The position numbers and the translations under genes were made by a program. From Candidatus Eiseniibacteriota bacterium (GTDB lineage: Bacteria > Eisenbacteria > RBG-16-71-46 > CAIMUX01): DNA of 64,000 nucleotides. Every line of letters starts with the position of its first letter. Position 1 is the stretch's first letter. The stretch covers positions 1 to 64,000 of the forward strand of contig CAIMUX010000001.1 in NCBI GenBank assembly GCA_903844735.1, given 5' to 3'. The notes beneath the pieces are model-generated. The model did not search any database. It was not told where the DNA came from and was given only the letters and a program-made list of their open reading frames with translations. Below are positions 54,025 through 63,375 of this stretch, piece by piece.

Positions 54025-54313
54025 TTACGGAACTCAGTGGCTGGAGTGGTTGACGGAGGCCCCGATGATGAAAGGTACCGGGGTCTCTCTATGCGTGTTG
54101 TCGCAGAGGTCTGCGGCGGTATTGGTGCGGGCGGATTCTCCGTTCCGTGTGGGTTCGGAACGTGCCCGTCGCGAACCGTCCGTTTTTCGCGATTTGGCCT
54201 CGGGATTCTCTGACTCTCCGTTCTCTCGGGCGAAGCGGTTGACACTCCCGTTCGGCTCGGACCCCGCGGCGAACGGTCTACGAACTCGATACGGCTCCAC
54301 GGTGACTGACGCC
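54025..54313 (+). repeat. ~290-nt intergenic repeat with conserved hairpins, copy R3
   Basis: Third copy of the block at 45633 and 48152. Hairpin A is GGCCCCG (54058-54064) with CGGGGTC (54079-54085). Hairpin B is CTCT and GCG (54087-54090, 54093-54095) with CGC and AGAG (54102-54104, 54105-54108). About 95 bases downstream, TTGACG (54407-54412) recalls the promoter found after R1, but no good -10 is present. The ~560-base gap between genes holds nothing else I recognise. Confidence 0.55.
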
Positions 54314-54500
54314 GCTGCCATCCCACGTGCCTGCGTGCGTCGTCGAGGCACACGTCTCGCCGGGATCACTTCTCCGCATGCAGGACTGGGCCGTCGGGAA
54401 TTCCAGTTGACGGGTGCATTCTTGAGGAACAGGTTTCACTCGATAGCGGAAAAGCCTCGCCTGCTCCAGGTCTCAATTTCCGCTCTGGGGGGAACGTGAC

Positions 54501-54650
54501 GTGACAAACCGATCCCGATCCCTGCCTTGTCTGTTGTTCGTCGGCCTCCTCCTTTTGGGTCCCGGGCTTGCCTTGGCCAGCCCCAACGAGGGCGGCACCA
54601 TCATCCTTCACGCGAATCCAAGAGGAGTGGATGGTAGGAGGAACGGATGA
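54501..54650 (+). pseudogene. Exported protein, N-terminal fragment only
   Basis: From a GTG the 49-codon frame reads a signal peptide (LLFVGLLLLGPGLALA) and then SPNEGGTIILHANPRG, a beginning I associate with longer exported proteins in this type of genome. The frame then runs into AGGAGG and the start of the next gene, which overlaps the stop (ATGA). The body of the protein is missing. Confidence 0.5.
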
Positions 54651-55129
54651 TCTGTCGACATCGGACAATTCGCGTAGTGCTACTGGCCCTGGCCGGCTGG
54701 TCGCTGGTTTCGAGCTGCGGAGACGACAAGAAGAACCCGGCGACCCCGACGAACGATCCGCCTACGGCCTGCTTTCTGTCGGACCCTTCCACCGGGACCA
54801 CGGAGACCGTGTTTTCCTTCGACCCTTCGTGCTCCGTCGATAGGGAGGACAGCACCGGGGCTCTCATGGTGCGCTGGGACTGGGAGGGCGACACCAACTG
54901 GGACACGGACTGGCGCGCGGCTCAGGTGACGACCCACCAGTACGACAGCGAGGGCCGGAAGACGGTGCGCATCGAGGTCCGTGACACCGGAGGACTCGTC
55001 GCCGGTATGTGGGACACCCTGGACGTGGGGCACGCGAATGTGGCTCCGGGAGCCTGTGTCTCCGTCGCCCCCGATCACGGGACCATGGCAACGGTCTTCG
55101 AGGTCGATGCTCGGATTCTGGCCGACTAG
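54647..55129 (+). CDS. PKD-domain lipoprotein, probably truncated
   Basis: The 160-residue protein starts after AGGAGGAAC and has a lipoprotein signal (VVLLALAGWSLVSSCGDDKK). One PKD-like beta domain follows (PPTACFLSDPSTGTTETVFS, MVRWDWEGDTNWDTDWRAAQ, YDSEGRKTVRIEVRDTGG). A second PKD domain begins (GACVSVAPDHGTMATVFEVD) but ends after DARILAD at a stop, in the middle of the fold. Following bases in other frames do not continue it. It may still make a short surface lipoprotein, but the full gene was longer. Confidence 0.6.
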   Translation: MICRHRTIRVVLLALAGWSLVSSCGDDKKNPATPTNDPPTACFLSDPSTGTTETVFSFDPSCSVDREDSTGALMVRWDWEGDTNWDTDWRAAQVTTHQYDSEGRKTVRIEVRDTGGLVAGMWDTLDVGHANVAPGACVSVAPDHGTMATVFEVDARILAD

Positions 55130-55349
55130 AGGCGAACCGGACGAGGGGCGACGCTGCTTCCTCCAGGATCCGGTCGAGTGGCGGCACGTGGAAGCGCTAC
55201 GGGATTTCCGATCGCTTCGTGAGCAGAAAGATAACGTTCGGCGACTTGGTCCTGGTCTTTCTGCAGACGGCCTAGCTGTTTGCGTCCGACGAACCCGTGG
55301 TGTGCCAATCGTCAGCCGAGCTGCACTTGTGGATCCTGGGAACGTCCTT

Positions 55350-55720
55350 CCCGCCGTGTCCCCCGCGGGGGAATATGCGAACGGCGCACTTCCCAGCGAG
55401 TGAACGGTTCCCGGAGTGACCAAATCGATCGGTTGCAGACGCGGGAGCCGGGCCGGGGCGGCTGGGAAGGTGGTCGGGTTCGGCTGACGGGGCGCCGACT
55501 TGCGCGTCGGACAGACCGATTCCTCGGGATTTCAGCAGCGTAAAGGCGGGAGGCGGGTCAGGCCGCGACGTGCTGGTAGTGATGATGCCGCCCACCGATC
55601 TCTGGAAATTCACCCACGCGGCCCGGTTGATGGCTTGGATTTCCCGGGGCTGTGGGCAATTTATCTCCAGGGACAGGTGCGTTCTCCAGGCGTGGTAGCA
55701 GGTGAAGCAGTCAGCTAGGC
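55350..55720 (-). mobile_element. IS remnant, right end only (copy 2)
   Basis: Read on the minus strand, this matches the end of the transposase at 22600-22945: FTCYHAWRTHLSLEINC, PQPREIQ, a GGRHHHYQHVAA-type ending, and the non-coding tail. Here the transposase ends with gcggcctga, whereas copy 1 has gcggcctgg, which shows the ancestral stop codon. Only the last ~60 residues and the IS end remain. It lies just upstream of the six-gene operon. Confidence 0.6.
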
Positions 55721-55927
55721 ATGGTTCCGCGTGACAATCCTCCGCGGTGCGAAAATGGCTTTACGTTCGCCCCCGGCGCTCTGGTAAACTCTCGGGTGGT
55801 CGTTCGGATGGGGGTGGGAGCACCCACCGGCACGTGGCATGGATGCCCGACGGAGCCCGCGCTTGACTGGATGCCGAGTGGGGCTCCACTGTCCGCCGGC
55901 AACCGGAAGCCGAAAGGGGGAGATCGC

Positions 55928-57151
55928 ATGCCCCGCAGACCGCAGCGATCGGGAAAGGCCGGGGGGACGGCGAAACCATCCGGGCCGCCGCTTTGGGTGC
56001 TGCTCGCGCTGGTGGTGATCGTCCTCGGATCCGCCATCGCTCTTCTCATCACGGCACATACGCGCCAGCAGGTGGTGGCATCCTATGTTCTCTTCTCTCT
56101 CGTGGTCGCCGTCATCACCTTCGGCATTCTCCAGTCCACCGGCACGGTCCGGCGCAAGGATCTGCAGCTCGGCGGGGCGATCGTGGGCTTCGTCGTGGTC
56201 CTTTGGATCCTCCTTCGTGTTCCGAACGGCGAGATGCTGGAGGTTGCCGGCGATCTCTACATTGACGGCATTCCGCCCCAGACGGCCAGGATCTGCCTTC
56301 TCGAGACCGACCTGGCGGACAACTGTCGGTCGCTGGAGGCGGGCAACAAGGGCCACTTCGTGATCCGCGGCGTCCGCGCGGGACAGGACTCGGTTCGCCT
56401 CGAAGTGACGCTTCCCGGTCCACTGGTTCCCAAGGTCGTGGTGCGGCGGTTCACGGCGGGCCAGGCGATTCGGTTGGACCTTCGCGCGGCGGATTTCCCG
56501 GTCCGGGATGCTTCCGCCATCATCGACACGACGTCCGCCGCGCTGCGCGCCTGCCGGAGCGACCTGGCGGCGGAGAGCGAGCTGTTCTACGTCTTCGACC
56601 TCGCCAGCTCGAATCTCGACGCGGAAAGGTGCAACGCCTTCCTGAACGTGCTCACCTACAAACTCGAGCGCGGCATACGCGAACATCTGGCGAGCTACCA
56701 ACTGCTCGCCGACATTCCGGTGCAGGTCAAGCGATGCACACAGGTTCGGGTGCGGCAGAAAGCCGAGGCCGAGGCGGCCGGTCGAGCTCTCGGGGCCCCG
56801 GGCGTGCTCTGGGGCTACGCCGAGGAGAACTCCGGGCAGGTCGAGTCGGTTCTCTCGTTCACCGCACTGGCCGGCAGGGCGCAGACGGTGTTCAGCGGGG
56901 TGAGCTCCACGAGCAGCCTGGCCGAGCTGGCGCGCGTCGAGCAGCCCGTGGACGGACTCTTCCTGGCCCTGGTTTCGTATCTTCTCGGCGAACGCTATCG
57001 GTCCGAGGGGAAGATCGATCTGGCGCGCCGGTGCCTGCTCCACGCCAAGGAACTCGACGTGCTGAGCGGCGACATCGAGGAAGATCTCGATCGGGCCCTG
57101 GAAGGGCTCGGCGGGGCGAGCCCGGCTCGCTCGCTGGAACCGATCGGCTAG
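55928..57151 (+). CDS. Three-helix membrane protein with CsgG/FlgO-like domain, first gene of the operon
   Basis: The 407-residue protein has three membrane helices at the N-terminus (LWVLLALVVIVLGSAIALLI, VASYVLFSLVVAVITFGIL, GAIVGFVVVLWILL). A small beta domain follows (LYIDGIPPQTARICLLET), then a region with FNVL-type helices and LGAPGVLWGYAEENSGQVES, resembling the FlgO/CsgG-like fold. TPR-like helices close it (EGKIDLARRCLLHAKELDVL). I chose the ATG at 55928 for its AAAGGGGGAGA. The next gene follows after 9 bases. Probably an envelope sensor or scaffold; no specific function can be assigned. Confidence 0.7.
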   Translation: MPRRPQRSGKAGGTAKPSGPPLWVLLALVVIVLGSAIALLITAHTRQQVVASYVLFSLVVAVITFGILQSTGTVRRKDLQLGGAIVGFVVVLWILLRVPNGEMLEVAGDLYIDGIPPQTARICLLETDLADNCRSLEAGNKGHFVIRGVRAGQDSVRLEVTLPGPLVPKVVVRRFTAGQAIRLDLRAADFPVRDASAIIDTTSAALRACRSDLAAESELFYVFDLASSNLDAERCNAFLNVLTYKLERGIREHLASYQLLADIPVQVKRCTQVRVRQKAEAEAAGRALGAPGVLWGYAEENSGQVESVLSFTALAGRAQTVFSGVSSTSSLAELARVEQPVDGLFLALVSYLLGERYRSEGKIDLARRCLLHAKELDVLSGDIEEDLDRALEGLGGASPARSLEPIG

Positions 57152-57160
57152 GGAGACGCC

Positions 57161-58417
57161 ATGCGACGCGCCCGTGCCACAGCGTTCACGGTCCTGGCCC
57201 TCCTGGCCCTCCTGATCCCGTCCGCGGCGGTCCCGGCCGTTCGGGGGCGGATCGGCGATCCGAGGCTGCTGGATGCGCTGTATCAGATCCTCGTCTTTGA
57301 ATACGACTCTCCGGGCGATGCCCCCTGGGGCTGGGAGCTCGCCCAGCTCATGGACCAGGAGGCGCTGAGCACCATCAGCGGGCTCACGAGCGTCGGCGCC
57401 GTATGCCTGGGCCAGCCGGCGGAGCGAGTCCTCTTGAGCCGCGAGACGATCGCCGGGAATGCCGCTATCCAGGGGGCGGCCGTGGTGATCTGGGGCGAGT
57501 TCTACGAAGCGGGCGATGTCGTCTACGTTCACTCGCACCTTCGCCTGCTTCCCTCGGCGGCCGGTATCCCGGAGAGCGCGGGGCTTCGAGAGACGGTGAC
57601 CGTGGCCGAGCAGGAGATCCGCGCGGAACCCCCCACGGACCAGGTCAACTTCTCGCCTGTCGAGATCCCCCGGGCGACTCTGGCGGCACTCCACCAGGCC
57701 TACGAACAGAGCGTGACGCTCCGCGCCGAGCCTTCGCCGTCGGCTCGACCCGTCGGTGAACTATCGCTCCGGCGTCCCTACGGCATCGCCGAGGTGCGCG
57801 GTGAGTGGATGAAGGTCTACATGGCCGAGGGTCCGCCGGGGTGGGTCCCGTACCGCCCGCTCGAGTCGGCAGCCGGGCTCAAGTCCACGCGCGCAATCGT
57901 CCTCTACGCCCAGGGCGCTCTTCAGTTCTATAGCGGGGCGTACCGTGCGGCCCAGCGGAGCTTCGAGGACTACCTTGCCCACTACGGCGCCGGACAGGAT
58001 CCGATGAACCTCGCGCTCGCCCGCATCTTCCTGGGGACCGCGATGCTGCGATCCGGAGATCCGACCGCGTCCGCGCCGGACTCCTCTGCCGAGCGGGAGT
58101 ACGCGCAGGCGGGCGACCTTCTCCCGTCCTCGCCGGCACCCGCCAACTACCTCGCGGTCGCCAGCCTCAGGCGGATCGAGGCCCGGGCGCCTTCCCCGGC
58201 GGACACCGTTCGCGGCGCCGGCATGGAAATCCAGGCCGTTGAGCAGCGCCTCCTCCACGCCGTGAAGGAGACATCGGACCCGCTGGCCGCGCGAAATCTC
58301 TCCGCGCTCTACCGGATCTCACTGTCCCGGCCGCTTCTTTGGGGGCCCGGACCACCATCGGCCCAGCAGCGATCGGCGGCCGAGCGGCAGATCGGCGTCC
58401 TCCGTTCGATGCGCTAG
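57161..58417 (+). CDS. Exported SH3-domain protein
   Basis: The 418-residue protein has a signal peptide (AFTVLALLALLIPSAAVPAV), then a domain with IQGAAVVIWGEFYEAGDVVY that parallels the LWGYAEE domain of the gene before it. A bacterial SH3 domain follows (SVTLRAEPSPSARPVGELSL, VRGEWMKVYMAEGPPGWVPY). The C-terminal helices are TPR-like (LYAQGALQFYSGAYRAAQRS). Bacterial SH3 domains usually bind peptidoglycan or peptides. GGGAG precedes the ATG. The following gene starts 11 bases after the stop. Confidence 0.75.
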   Translation: MRRARATAFTVLALLALLIPSAAVPAVRGRIGDPRLLDALYQILVFEYDSPGDAPWGWELAQLMDQEALSTISGLTSVGAVCLGQPAERVLLSRETIAGNAAIQGAAVVIWGEFYEAGDVVYVHSHLRLLPSAAGIPESAGLRETVTVAEQEIRAEPPTDQVNFSPVEIPRATLAALHQAYEQSVTLRAEPSPSARPVGELSLRRPYGIAEVRGEWMKVYMAEGPPGWVPYRPLESAAGLKSTRAIVLYAQGALQFYSGAYRAAQRSFEDYLAHYGAGQDPMNLALARIFLGTAMLRSGDPTASAPDSSAEREYAQAGDLLPSSPAPANYLAVASLRRIEARAPSPADTVRGAGMEIQAVEQRLLHAVKETSDPLAARNLSALYRISLSRPLLWGPGPPSAQQRSAAERQIGVLRSMR

Positions 58418-58428
58418 TGGAGTGCCCC

Positions 58429-60294
58429 ATGTCCAGGAATCGAAGTCGCATTCGCAACGTCCGCCCGGACACCATCGACTTCCGGGATCTGCCCTTCCGG
58501 CCGAGCATCGCCATCACGCCCCGGCCGACGGTGTTCCCGGAGATTCCCCTGAAGGTCAAGTCGCAGGGGGAGACCAATGCGTGCACCGGGTTCTCTCTCT
58601 CCCTCGTGGTCGAGTACCTCCTGAGAAAATCAGGGCGAGAGGGGAAAGCCGAGATCTCGCCGTACATGCTCTACTCCATGGCCCGACGGTACGACGAGTT
58701 CAGCGGCGCCGCCGACGACGGGTCCAGCCTGCGCGGCGCCCTGAAGGGCTGGCACAAACACGGCGCGTGCCTCGATCGCCTCTGGAAGACCGGTCTCGAT
58801 GTTCCTCCCGCGGCGCGGAGCGCGGAAGAGGACTGGTGGCTGGATGCCGTGCGGCGTCCGATGGGCGCCTACTACCGGATCGACATCCGGCAGATCTCCG
58901 ACATTCACGCGGCCCTGAACGAGGCAGGGATTGTCTACGCCAGTGTGGACACCCACGTCGGATGGGACGCCGGCGACAAGGCGCCGCCGGCGAAGCGGCG
59001 TCCGGCCTCCTTCGACGGCATGTTCGTGATCCCGCATCGGCGCGGATCGGCGGGCGGACACGCCATCGCCCTGGTCGGCTACGACGAGAGGGGATTCCTG
59101 ATCCAGAACTCCTGGGGGACCGACTGGGGTTCCCACGGCCTCGGCCTGCTGACCTACGATGACTGGTTGAGCAACGCCATGGACTGCTGGGTTGCCCAGC
59201 TCGGCGTCGCCACCCAGGATCACGAGGCCATCGCGTGCAGCAGCACGCTCCGCGTCGATCGCGCCAAGCAGGTGACCCTCGCGGCGGGGGACGTGTTGCG
59301 CAACCGCGAGATCTCGCCCTTCGTGATCGACATGGGGAACAACGGCGCGCTCTCCGACCGGGGAGTCTTTCGCACCACGCCCGACGACCTGCGCGCGCTG
59401 ATCGACATTCACCTCGCGCAAGCACGGACCAGGTGGGGCCTCGCCGGAAAGCCGATCGATATCTGCGTCTATGCCCACGGCGGACTCGTCGACGAGAAGG
59501 CCGCGGCGACGTGTGCCGCCGAATGGATTCCGCTGCTCTACGGGAAGCGGATCTTTCCGATCTTCCTCATGTGGGAGACGGGCCTCCTCGACACCGTGAC
59601 GAACCGCCTGGAGGACGCCGTGCGCGGAGTCCCGCGCGCCGCAGGCGCCGGCGAAGGGTTCTGGGCCCGGGCCGAGAAGTGGTGGAACCGACGCCTGGAG
59701 AGGATCTTCTGGCGACCCGGCTCGGCGATCTGGGGCGAGATGAAGCAGAACGCGGCCGCACTCTCGGCCAACCCCGACTCCGGTCTGGTGCGGCTGTTCG
59801 CGCACTTTCAGGCGTCGCAGGCGGCGAAGCAGCCGATCCGGATTCACCTGGTGGGACACTCGGCGGGGAGCATCGTGCACGGCCACGTGATCGCCGTCGG
59901 GGTGAGGCAGGGACTGGCCTTCGAATCGGTCAGCTTCCTGGCGCCGGCCATCACGGTGGACGACTTCCGCAAACTCGCGTGGCCCCACATCCAGTCGGGT
60001 GCGGTGAAGCGCTACCAACAGTTTCACCTGAGCGACAAGGCCGAGGAGGACGATCCGACCTGCTCCCCATACCGGCGCTCTCTTCTCTATTTGGTATCGG
60101 AGTCGTTCGAGCACGGGGTGCAAACACCGATCCTCGGTATGCAGAGATACTTCGACAAGGCGTTCGGTGCCAAGGCGAAGCTCCCATGCTGCGTGGCGCC
60201 GGGGAGTGTCAGCGGTGCGACCACGCACGGCGGGTTCGACGATGATCCGGGCACCCGAGACCAGGTGATCCGGTTCATGAAGGGGACGAAGTGA
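58429..60294 (+). CDS. Papain-like (C1) peptidase fused to an alpha/beta hydrolase
   Basis: The 621-residue protein has no signal peptide. The N-terminal ~270 residues are a C1 peptidase: Gln46 and Cys52 (SQGETNACTGFSLSLVVEY), His211 (GGHAIALVGYDERG) and Asn227 (IQNSWGTDWGSHGLGLLTYD). The C-terminal ~300 residues look like an alpha/beta hydrolase with an oxyanion-type start (ICVYAHGGLVDEKAA) and nucleophile elbow GHSAG (Ser478). One chain would carry a protease and an esterase/lipase-type activity. The stop overlaps the next start by four bases (GTGA), coupling it to a lipoprotein. Its cytoplasmic location, or export by a non-Sec route, is open. Confidence 0.8.
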   Translation: MSRNRSRIRNVRPDTIDFRDLPFRPSIAITPRPTVFPEIPLKVKSQGETNACTGFSLSLVVEYLLRKSGREGKAEISPYMLYSMARRYDEFSGAADDGSSLRGALKGWHKHGACLDRLWKTGLDVPPAARSAEEDWWLDAVRRPMGAYYRIDIRQISDIHAALNEAGIVYASVDTHVGWDAGDKAPPAKRRPASFDGMFVIPHRRGSAGGHAIALVGYDERGFLIQNSWGTDWGSHGLGLLTYDDWLSNAMDCWVAQLGVATQDHEAIACSSTLRVDRAKQVTLAAGDVLRNREISPFVIDMGNNGALSDRGVFRTTPDDLRALIDIHLAQARTRWGLAGKPIDICVYAHGGLVDEKAAATCAAEWIPLLYGKRIFPIFLMWETGLLDTVTNRLEDAVRGVPRAAGAGEGFWARAEKWWNRRLERIFWRPGSAIWGEMKQNAAALSANPDSGLVRLFAHFQASQAAKQPIRIHLVGHSAGSIVHGHVIAVGVRQGLAFESVSFLAPAITVDDFRKLAWPHIQSGAVKRYQQFHLSDKAEEDDPTCSPYRRSLLYLVSESFEHGVQTPILGMQRYFDKAFGAKAKLPCCVAPGSVSGATTHGGFDDDPGTRDQVIRFMKGTK

Positions 60295-60743
60295 CACGCC
60301 GCCTCCGCGCGGCAGGCGCGCTGCTGAGTCTGGTCATCCTGCTCCAGGGTTGTGCCGTCCACCTGGTCGCCGACTACGACCAGCAATCCGAAGATCGCCT
60401 GATCACGAGCTACGAGAAGATCTGCAGGTTCTACGACGATCTCTCGTCCGCGACACCCGAGGCACGGGCGTACGAGGGGTTCAGGGAACGGTATCCGGAG
60501 ATCGATACCGACCTCCGCGTGCTTCTCCTGAGACAGAAGGTGCGGGCCAAGAACGACGAGTCGGTGCAGATCACCGCGAAGATCCTCGAAGCCTGGGAGG
60601 TCACCCGGGACCGGCACGCGCGGTACAGTATCGACCCGGACCGGGCCAACGACCCGTATCCGGAATCTTTGATCCGCTTTGACCGGGCACAGTTCGACGC
60701 GCATTTTCAGGCCGCCGTGGCAGCGGAACGGGCCAAGAAGTAA
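60291..60743 (+). CDS. Small lipoprotein coupled to the peptidase-hydrolase gene
   Basis: The 150-residue protein begins at a GTG overlapping the previous stop. It has a lipoprotein signal (AGALLSLVILLQGCAVHLVA, cut before Cys). The rest is a charged helical domain (YDQQSEDRLITSYEKICRFY, FRERYPEIDTDLRVLLLRQK, VQITAKILEAWEVTRDRHAR) with no family I recognise. Tight coupling to the peptidase-hydrolase suggests it is its envelope partner or immunity-like protein; that is inference. Confidence 0.65.
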   Translation: MTRRLRAAGALLSLVILLQGCAVHLVADYDQQSEDRLITSYEKICRFYDDLSSATPEARAYEGFRERYPEIDTDLRVLLLRQKVRAKNDESVQITAKILEAWEVTRDRHARYSIDPDRANDPYPESLIRFDRAQFDAHFQAAVAAERAKK

Positions 60744-60761
60744 GACCGGGAGGGACCGTCG

Positions 60762-61082
60762 ATGGAATGGAAGGAAGTCTGGGCCGAAGCGATCGGGGCG
60801 GCCGAGCGGGACGTCAGCGCCCACGTTCCCGATGCCGTGCGGTTCGTCAAGGGAATCGCCGCGGCGAGAGAGAGCCGCCTCCTTCTGTTGCTGGAGGCGA
60901 TGGCCGACGGTGCGCTCGACCAGGAAGCGATCGAGGAGGAGCTGAACGAGGAGCGCGCGATCCTGGAGTCGGAGTTTCTCGCCGTGCGGGTCATGGCGAA
61001 GAAGGCCGCCCAGGATGCGGCCAACGCCTTGATCGGAACAATCCAGAAGGCTCTGGTCGCGGGCATCTCGCTTCCCGTGTGA
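60762..61082 (+). CDS. Small helical protein of the operon
   Basis: This 106-residue protein is almost entirely helical and charged (MEWKEVWAEAIGAAERDVSA, AMADGALDQEAIEEELNEER, VMAKKAAQDAANALIGTIQK), with no signal or membrane helix. GGGAGGG precedes the ATG. It lies 18 bases after the lipoprotein and 9 before the NlpC/P60 gene. Function unknown; phage-type helper proteins and coiled-coil adaptors have similar composition. Confidence 0.65.
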   Translation: MEWKEVWAEAIGAAERDVSAHVPDAVRFVKGIAAARESRLLLLLEAMADGALDQEAIEEELNEERAILESEFLAVRVMAKKAAQDAANALIGTIQKALVAGISLPV

Positions 61083-61091
61083 GGAGGACCC

Positions 61092-61793
61092 ATGGCGACG
61101 GCATTGCAGCTTCTCACTCTTGCGCGGAAGCACCTCGGCGAGGCCTATGTGCTGGGGGCGCTGGCTCCGAAGGCGAACTCCCAGTGGCGCGGTCCTTGGG
61201 ACTGCGCGGAGTTCGCCTCGTGGTGCGTGTACCAGGCGAGCGGGCAGATCTTCGGGTGCCGCCCGCTTGGCGGTAACCCGGACACGGTGGACGCCTACAC
61301 CGGTTTCTGGGCCGAAGACGCCACGACTTCCGGCCGAGAGATTGCCGTGGGCCTGGCCGCCGCCACGCCCGGCGCCTTTCTCCTGCGCCGTCCCGGGGGC
61401 GCGATCGGCCACGTGGCCATCTCGGCCGGATACGGAAAGACGGTCGAGGCGCACTCCACGAAGCGCGGCGTGATCGAAGGCGCCGCTGCGGGGCGGCGCT
61501 GGGACACCGGCGTGCTGGTCCCCGGGATCGAGGTCAGACTGCCCGAAGCTCCGGTGCCGGTCCCCGCGGGCGGGATCGTGCTCCGCCTGAAGGAGCCGCA
61601 CATGACAGGGCGCCTGGTGCGCGACGTGCAGAGGGCTCTCGCGGCCGAGGGGTTCAGCGCCGGCGGCGTGGACGGCGACTTCGGGCCGCAGACGGCTGCG
61701 GCGGTGCGCGCGTTCCAACTGCGGAAGGGTCTGGCCGTGGACGGCGAGGTCGGGGCTCTCACGGCCAGGGCCCTCGGGATCGCCTGGTACTGA
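61092..61793 (+). CDS. NlpC/P60-type peptidase with peptidoglycan-binding domain
   Basis: The 233-residue protein has an NlpC/P60- or CHAP-like N-terminal domain with catalytic Cys in GPWDCAEFASWCVYQ and His in GGAIGHVAISAGYG. After a proline-rich linker it has a PG_binding_1 domain (RLVRDVQRALAAEGFSAGGV, DGDFGPQTAAAVRAFQLRKG). It should bind and cut peptide links of the cell wall, yet it has no signal peptide, as for phage endolysins or effectors delivered by special machines. GAGGAGG precedes the ATG. Last gene of the six-gene operon. Confidence 0.82.
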   Translation: MATALQLLTLARKHLGEAYVLGALAPKANSQWRGPWDCAEFASWCVYQASGQIFGCRPLGGNPDTVDAYTGFWAEDATTSGREIAVGLAAATPGAFLLRRPGGAIGHVAISAGYGKTVEAHSTKRGVIEGAAAGRRWDTGVLVPGIEVRLPEAPVPVPAGGIVLRLKEPHMTGRLVRDVQRALAAEGFSAGGVDGDFGPQTAAAVRAFQLRKGLAVDGEVGALTARALGIAWY

Positions 61794-62034
61794 GGGGGCA
61801 ACGCACGCTCCGTGGGTTACGTGAAGGCGGGTCCAGGGGAGTCGTCCTCGGGATCCGCTTAGTCTTACGACCCCACCTTCCGGATGGCGGTCGCTGGAGA
61901 TTCGCGGCGACCGGAGTACGTATCGGAATCGGACCCACCGGAGCCGCCGTCGCCACCGTGGATTCGCCTGGCACCTCATGAATCTGGCCAGCCAGGCTGT
62001 CAGGAGCGGCCCTCAGACGTCTCACGTTTTGGAC

Positions 62035-63367
62035 CTCGCTCCGGCCGGGACCGGCGGCGTCCCAGATCGCCATCAAGCAGCTCGGCACCAACGGCGGCGG
62101 CTTCTTCAACGCCAACTCCGCCCATCCGTTTGAGAACCCCACTCCGTTGAGCAACCTGCTTGAGATGCTGGCGATCCTCCTGATTCCGGCCGGCCTCTGC
62201 TACACCTTCGGCCGCATGATCGGCGACACCCGCCAGGGATGGGCGATCCTCGCGGCGATGACGCTGATCCTGGCGGCCTTTCTGCTGGTCGGGATCCCGG
62301 TCGAGAGCGCGTCCACGCCAACCCTCACGCAGGCGGGTCTGGACACGGTCGCGAGCCCGTTCCAGGCCGGCGGCAACATGGAAGGCAAGGAGACCCGCTG
62401 CGGGATCGTCAACTCGGGGCTTTGGGCGGCAGCCACAACGGCCGCGTCGAGCGGGTCGGTCAACGCGATGCACGATTCGCTGACGCCCCTCGGCGGGCTG
62501 GCGCCGATGGTCCTGATGCGACTGGGCGAGGTGGTCTTTGGCGGAGCGGGTTCTGGTCTCTACGGGATGCTCATCTTCGCTCTCGTCGCCGTCTTCGTGT
62601 CGGGCCTGATGGTCGGACGGACCCCCGAATACCTCGGCAAGAAGATCGAGGCCTATGACATGAAGATGGCCTCCCTGGTGATCCTCATCTGCCCGATCCT
62701 CGTTTTCGGCGGCACGGCGATCGCGGTCTCGTGCGCCCCGGGCCGCGGTGCGGTCTTCAATCCCGGCCCGCACGGGTTCAGCGAGATCCTCTATGCGCTC
62801 TCCTCCGCCGGCAACAACAACGGGAGCGCCTTCGGCGGCTTGGGCGTCGGCGTCCCGCTCTACCACCTCCTGCTCGGCGTCGCGATGTTCGGCGCACGGT
62901 ACTGGGTGATCGTTCCCACGCTCGCCCTGGCGGGATCGCTCGCCGCGAAAAAGAAAGTCCCGGCCACAGAGGGCACGCTCCCGACGCACGGTCCGACCTT
63001 CGTTCTGCTGCTGGTCGGGATCGTGCTGATCGTGGGGGCGCTCACCACCTTCTCCATCGCGAACGATGTCGCGAAGTACTTCGCGATCCTCCCGGCGGCC
63101 TTCGCGGGGGTCTACCCGGCCCTGGGCGGGCTCGACGTGATGAAGCTCACCAGCCCGCAAAGCGCCATCGTCTCGGCATTGGTCTTCAACGCGCTCATCA
63201 TCATGGCCCTGATCCCGATGGCGCTGGAAGGGGTCAAGTACCGGCCGATGAGCGCCTCGAGCCTGCTGAGGCGGCACCTGCTGCCGTACGGACTCGGCGG
63301 GCTCGTCGTGCCGTTTGTCGGGATCAAGCTGATCGACATGGCGCTCCACGCGGCCGGGTTCTACTAG
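62035..63367 (+). pseudogene. kdpA-kdpB deletion fusion
   Basis: The frame starts inside KdpA ([20 protein letters not shown] then [10 protein letters not shown]) and keeps its later K+ filter regions ([35 protein letters not shown]) to GIVLIVG. At 63035-63046 it passes in frame (GALT) into the last ~105 residues of Kdp[55 protein letters not shown]. KdpA normally reads GALTFFP and KdpB GSLTTFS or GALTTFS here, so the join sits in a shared motif. The end of KdpA, most of KdpB including its phosphorylated DKTGT loop, and the KdpA N-terminus (about 200 residues) are missing. A TTG at 62147 is the first possible start inside the frame. No working K+ pump can result. Confidence 0.85.
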
Positions 63368-63375
63368 GAGGAGCT

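Noticed and set aside
55715-57694. A 659-codon minus-strand frame opposite the first operon genes
   Set aside because: The plus strand has SD-preceded starts, membrane helices and operon spacing; the minus frame is compositionally biased and featureless.
60087-61979. A 630-codon minus-strand frame opposite the lipoprotein and NlpC/P60 genes
   Set aside because: The plus-strand genes carry catalytic residues and a lipobox; the minus frame looks like antisense translation.
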